From Adiantum capillus-veneris (lineage: Eukaryota > Streptophyta > Polypodiopsida > Polypodiales > Pteridaceae), in the NCBI GenBank assembly GCA_014529385.2, contig CM043963.1, positions 102,902,912 through 102,966,911 of the forward strand: 64,000 nucleotides of DNA. The letters run 5' to 3'. The translations under genes were made by a program, and so were the position numbers. The notes under the pieces were generated by a model. That model saw nothing but the letters and a program-made list of their open reading frames with translations, searched no databases and was not told the origin of the DNA. Of this stretch, positions 59,336 to 64,000 are shown one piece after another (position 1 is the stretch's first letter; each line of letters starts with the position of its first letter).

Positions 59336-60020
59336 GTATGTTGTGTAGAGAAAAAACTCTCACTCATACAAGGTTTTTGTTTTTTAAGAATCACTTGCTA
59401 CGTGCTCAGTTTACTGACACGTGGAAGTGAATTAGGATACAGTTTAGAGATTACCATTGTGTGTAGAGTGTACTCTCACATGAGGTTATCTATCAGCAAA
59501 ATATAGTAGAATAGAGGTTAGTTTTATTTAGGTAAGTTCGATTTTGACATGCAAATACTTTCTCACCTCAAAGTGAATATAGATAGAAATTTTGTTTTAC
59601 TGTGTAGAGCCATCACATTATGCTCTCAATGGAATCAAAATTTAGGAATCTCATGTCCAAAACATTGATATTATATTATCTTTATTTGGATTGCTACGAT
59701 TATCATGCTGTGTGATCGTACACGTGTATCAAATGCAGATAGATAAGCTTTCAAAGATCTACCGTGGAGTGTGAGAACTTCATTTTTGCACTTCAAATTG
59801 ATATGACAATTGTCAAAGATTGCAATTAATCTCATTTTTCAATGAGAATCAATTGCAAGATTTGATCAATATTACCGATTATTGTAATGTGTGAAAGCTT
59901 TAAGCTTGCACTTTAGATAAATCAATATAGTGCAACGAATTATAAAATTGATTATCATAATGTGTGAAAGCCAAAAGCTTGCACTTTAGATGAATCTATA
60001 TAGTGCAATGTGATTGAAAT
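59336..60020. repeat. Degenerate repeats upstream of the hAT transposase
   Basis: A phrase around TGTGxGAAAGC..AAGCTTGCACTTTAGAT occurs at 59,886 and 59,958 (period about 72 bp, close match) and more loosely at 59,765. TGTGTAGAG-like phrases with CTCTCA downstream occur at 59,341, 59,457 and 59,599. They may be subterminal repeats of the hAT element. Confidence 0.5.
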
Positions 60021-60278
60021 GTTTTGTTTGAAGTGATGAAGTTATTTAGTGCATCAAAATATAATTTGATTGACATGATTTTATTGAAGAATACAAAGAC
60101 TATTATTGTCTATTGTTATTGATAATGCAGTGCAATACTAATTGATAATGTGGACATGTTTTGATCACTATATTGATTGATAGAGAGATTCTTGTGCAGT
60201 TTGTTGCTTTGAATTAATTTTGACTTTGAAATTAACAAGTGGATTTGTTGATTTGGCAGATGAAATTTATCTGTGAGC

Positions 60279-62368
60279 ATGGTGAAAGGACATGAGTGGA
60301 ATTACATCCACGAGCTGCATGCTAGAAATAATACATCTCGATTGAAATGCAAGACATGCGGCCATGAATTCGGTGGTAATGCGACGAGGATCAAAGAGCA
60401 TTTGTTTAAAGTCCCTAGTAATGTGTCTGAGTGTACGACACCACCAAGAGATATTCATGTTAGATTGCCAAAGTACGCTCGCATTGCAGAGCAAATTCTT
60501 GCAGCTAAAAAGAAAATTGTGAATGCCAAACAAGTTGTAATGGATGTTGAAATGTCATTTCTCAATGAGAGGACAGAGCATGTGCCTACAAAAGCAAATG
60601 TTCAGACTCCCCAGTCAACTTCTTTTCACGAACATACTTCAATGTCAGCAACAACAAATCCTAGCTCAACTAAAGCTTCTAAAGCATCATTCAATGGACA
60701 AATGCTATATGAAGTGATAGATGAGAAAATTTTGCTTGAGTTGCACTTGAGATGGACGCAAGATTTTGTGGCGTGGTATACCATTCAATGCTATGCGCAA
60801 CCCCATATTTCAAGATGCTTTAATGAGCATGACCAAAAAGGGGTTTGTGCTTCCTGATTATAATAAGATGCGCACAAAGTATCTAGATAAAGTGAAAGAT
60901 AGTACTAAAGCCATCCTCAAGCACATGGTGGTGGAGTTTTTTCTTGCATATGGTTGTACTATAGTGTTGGATGGATGGACCAACTGTCAGAAGAAGCCAC
61001 TCATCAATGTAATGCTTATTAATCCTAGAGGATCTATGTTTGTGGAAGCCATTGACACCTCTTTAAAAGAGAAGACCAATGATTATCTAGCAAGGATATA
61101 TGAGTGCACTATACCAAAGGTAGTTGGACCAAAGAATGTGACTACAATTGTCACAGATAATGCATCTAATTACGAGGTTGCAGGAAGGGCTATCCAAGTT
61201 AAGTACCCAAAAATTACTTGGGAGCCATGTACCGTGTATACTCTTAATTTGTTATTAAAAGATATTGGAAAAATGGCCGTCATAAAGAAAAAATTGCTAG
61301 ATGCTAATCATGTGGTGAAATTTATTAGAGAGAATCAATTTTTGTATGTTCTTTTTTATTAAAATCACCCAACAAAACTTTGCAGATATTTTGTGCGACA
61401 AGGTTTGCAGTCGCATATTATGTTCTTGCCACCTTGGAAGAAGTGAAGCCTACATTGATTGAAATAGTAGTTGATAGACACTGGGATGCATGGCTCAGCA
61501 AGTATCCTAGCTACCAAGAGGCAGCTGCAAGATGTGTACAACTTGTGAACTCGCAAGTTTTCTGGCGCAATGTAGAGAGAATTGTCACCCTGGCCAAACC
61601 ATTTGTAGATCTTTTAGGAATAGTTGACAAAGACTCTTTTGTCTTTGGTCGAATCTATTGGTATATGTCTGAGGTATTGTGCAAAGTAAGAGTGCATGCT
61701 AGATTTGGTGCAAAGGACAAAGCCTCCATGAACACAACTGCCAACAAGTGATGGAAATTGCATATGCCATTGCATGGTGCTGCATTTGTATTAGATCCTA
61801 AATTTCAAACGCACCAACAGTCGGCCAATAAAGAAGTCATGTCTGACTTCAAAATAGTGTGCTTGCAACTGCTAGGACAAGAGGATGGGAAGACTGCTTT
61901 TCATCAGCGAGTTGATTATGCTAATAGAACTGGCATGTTCCAAGATCCATGGCATATAGATGCCATTGCACAAACAATGCACCTCTATGGTGGAAGGAGT
62001 ATGGTGGGGAGAAAGTGGAGCTGCAACACATTGCTCTCAGGGTTCTATCTATTGCAGCATCCAGTGGAAGCTGTGAGAGGAACTGGTCGGATTTTGACTT
62101 TATGCATACTAAGAAACAAAACCGGCTTCATCCTCAACATGCTGCTGATTTGCTGTATGTTTTTTGCAACATGAGACTCATTCACAAGCCGATGAACATT
62201 GCGACAAGAGAAACACAAAAGCACTATGGTGTTTTCCAAACCCATGAAGCTATAGCTGCAAAAGAAGACGATGACGATGATATGGAATGGGAGATAGCTT
62301 CAAAATGCTCTGATATGGATGAAATAGATGATATGGTTGGTGTGTTTGATGGAGACAAAGATGTATGA
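60279..62368 (+). pseudogene. hAT transposase with BED finger, frameshifted
   Basis: Domains in order: BED-type zinc finger (CKTCGHEFGG, then H at KEHLF and C at SEC; 60,349-60,440), Ser/Thr linker, a DUF659-like segment (GCTIVLDGWTN at 60,955, VTDNASNYEVAG at 61,152, LNLLLKDIGKM at about 61,242), the hAT middle region (FCATRFAVAYYVL at 61,389), and the C-terminal dimerisation domain (SGSCERNWSDFDFMHTKK, about 62,060-62,115). An acidic tail (EDDDDDMEWE) follows. Lesions: frameshifts near 60,770, 61,355 and 61,980, and an in-frame TGA at 61,749. The catalytic core is otherwise well conserved, so decay is recent. Terminal inverted repeats were not found. Confidence 0.9.
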
Positions 62369-62430
62369 CTTAAGGTCTATAAGTTTTGCTCGCCTTGAGT
62401 GTGAAAATTATGACACTACAACATGTTCAC

Positions 62431-62452
62431 CTCTCTCTCTCTCTCTCTCTCA
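62431..62452. repeat. (CT)n microsatellite
   Basis: A short tract of 22 bp downstream of the hAT gene. Confidence 0.95.
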
Positions 62453-62639
62453 AGGTACTTTTGCAATAAGAGTCATAATTACAGTTAGATACAATACAAT
62501 ACAATTTTTGTCGATCGAGAATAAAAAAATGGCAAGTTGAGGTGATAAATGATGAACTATGAATACAAAAAACTGTAGCCCTTTGCCCAAATAGACAGGA
62601 GTAAAGTGAGTGAAGTTCTCAACTCAAAGATTGAGTCAG

Positions 62640-63338
62640 CTCATTGAGTATTTCATCTATATCAAACTCAACATTCTCAGGCGTAGGAGATGGGCCTAGA
62701 GGCCCTTGCTACGAAGAACCAACTTGATCTGGCAATGGACCGTAGAGTTCTACATACTGTTGCAGCTTGGCTTGGGCCTCTGATAGCTCTATCAAGCTCA
62801 AGGGTTCTTCCATGCAAAGTATCAGGTGTCTCTCTTTGACTTGCAAGATCTTGCCCTTGGCTTGCCAATGCAACGAGTGTGTTTGATTCTTCGGGAAGTA
62901 GAACTATGGGACCTTTGCGTGGAGGCATTGGATTATTGGCATGACTTGCAGCCACTTTCTCTGCAATCCAACCATGCCCAATGCCAAAGTTCTTGGGGTG
63001 TTCTAACAAACCACGCGTCTCCCAAGGATGTCGTGAACATAACTTTGCTCTATAAAGTAGAGTTCCATTTGATTGTTGTTTGGCATAACTCTCTCTCTCC
63101 GTATGAATCTTTGTAGCAACACTTGTACGAGTCCTTTGTGTTGCAAATTTGATAGCTTTACATGCTCCAATTCCTTGGCATTATCACTGATTTGAAATGA
63201 ATGTTGATGCACAAAGTCGCTTGGACATAGTTTCCTGCACTCCTTAAGAATGAGAGGTTTGCCTTGTGACCCGCACTCATCCTCTTCAATTCGTGCAATA
63301 GCTTTGAGATCTCTTAGGTAGACAAATATATCCCTCAT
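62640..63338 (-). pseudogene. Unidentified coding-like region
   Basis: A frame from 63,338 (MRDIFVYLRDLKAIARIEED and onward, 111 residues) ends at 63,003. An overlapping frame at 63,009-62,677 (MLEHPKNFGIGHGWIAEKV and onward, 110 residues) continues. Composition is protein-like but no family is recognised. It could be a second protein of the hAT element, transcribed convergently, or a captured fragment. Confidence 0.35.
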
Positions 63339-63660
63339 ATTTCTATGTAGTAAAAACGATGATGTGATTTAATCCAATCCCTGATGAAGTGTGTGGAACT
63401 CACAACACAAACATCAACGGACAACTTAACAATCTCAGATGCAGGCAACTATCGTGGGAGACAACACCAAGTCATCTAGTGATGAACAATGATGTGTCTT
63501 TGGAGTTCAAAACACAAGAGTAACCATGTGTCACACAAAGATGAAGAGGGTATGAACTATGCATCTCTCCACTCTCTATTTTTGACGAATAAAAACTCTT
63601 GTGTGTACGCAAAACAAACGATAATTTGAGATGATCTAAAATTGAGAAACCTATAGGCCA

Positions 63661-63960
63661 CTATGGAGTGAGAGGTGTAGCATCATGCCTATCGCACACC
63701 ACGAGTCGAACACTAAACCCTAAACTCAACCTTGTGGGTGGTGAGAGATAGACAATTGCATCACATGAGTCAAAATCTAAGTCTGTCCTAAAACCGTTCT
63801 CTGTAGTGAGCGAAGTGGCTGCACAACACAAGAAAAGTGACTAATTTCTACACACTTCTGGAGTGAGCCGGATGGCTACACACCACAAAGTGGCCTATAA
63901 CTTGCAAGCCAACTCTGTGGTGAGAGTAAAACAACTGCACCACATGAGTCTGGCACAACA
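63661..63960. repeat. Degenerate minisatellite, five units
   Basis: Units with a GTGAG phrase, then about 15 bases, then CACCACA-like and GAGTC phrases start at about 63,661, 63,733, 63,799, 63,856 and 63,913 (periods 72, 66, 57 and 57 bp). No gene is seen from 63,339 to the window end. Confidence 0.6.
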
Positions 63961-64000
63961 CACAAAAACAAGTTAGAAAAGAGCAATACAAGTTGAAAAT

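Noticed and set aside
61344-61385. Short intron in the hAT gene with GT...AG ends
   Set aside because: The joined frames do not match in phase. The sequence just before 61,386 is conserved as coding DNA in the second hAT copy, so a frameshift explains it better.

Overview
The window looks like nuclear DNA of a land plant with a large, repeat-rich genome. It holds nested LTR retrotransposons with Ty3/gypsy pol and copia-type priming sites, a CACTA (En/Spm) element with plant-type accessory domains, BED/hAT transposases, and an uninterrupted PLS-class pentatricopeptide repeat (PPR) gene. The large intronless PPR gene and old, heavily mutated gypsy elements would fit a fern, lycophyte or gymnosperm, but nothing seen fixes the clade. 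Nearly all coding matter is transposon-derived and decayed. The PPR gene at 38.76-41.47 kb is the only convincing host gene.

Layout. 1-2.48 kb: 3' end of a dead gypsy element (integrase with a lost catalytic Glu, then a second protease-like motif and W-x-P-K repeats), followed by a polypurine tract, an LTR and at once a new primer binding site, so two elements appear to share the LTR. 3.9-6.7 kb: long leader of the second gypsy element, holding a tandem array (period about 280 bp) whose units carry a 20-bp palindrome. 6.7-25.4 kb: that element's gag, protease and W-x-P-K region, without RT or integrase. Its gag is split by a gag-only LTR element (7,705-19,257; LTRs about 2 kb). The left LTR of that one is split in turn by a CACTA element (7,745-13,147; perfect 12-bp terminal inverted repeats, GTA target duplication). 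25.4-26.4 kb: another LTR. 27-28 kb: very long (GA)n tracts. 29.6-37.1 kb: a gypsy RT-RNase H-integrase region with few lesions, a long coiled-coil post-integrase region, and an LTR with a TATA box.

38.76-41.47 kb: the PPR gene, probably organelle-targeted. 43.5-45.0 kb: a 1.45-kb non-autonomous copia-type element on the minus strand with LTRs, primer binding site, polypurine tract, target duplication and a CCHC knuckle. 47.9-52.9 kb: a second palindrome array with a different 20-bp palindrome and a similar period, split by a coiled-coil retroelement fragment. 53.5-54.4 kb and 60.3-62.4 kb: two decayed hAT transposases of one family. 54.7-55.0 kb: a kinase-like fragment.

The most unusual signal is the pair of palindrome arrays (4.4-6.3 kb and 47.9-52.0 kb). 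Both have units of about 280-290 bp, and both have a 20-bp palindrome whose centre can be read as an ancestral CGCG decayed only by CpG transitions (TG/CA). The arms differ completely between the two arrays, while the architecture is the same. In the first array it sits between primer binding site and gag, which suggests a conserved cis-acting module of this retroelement lineage.
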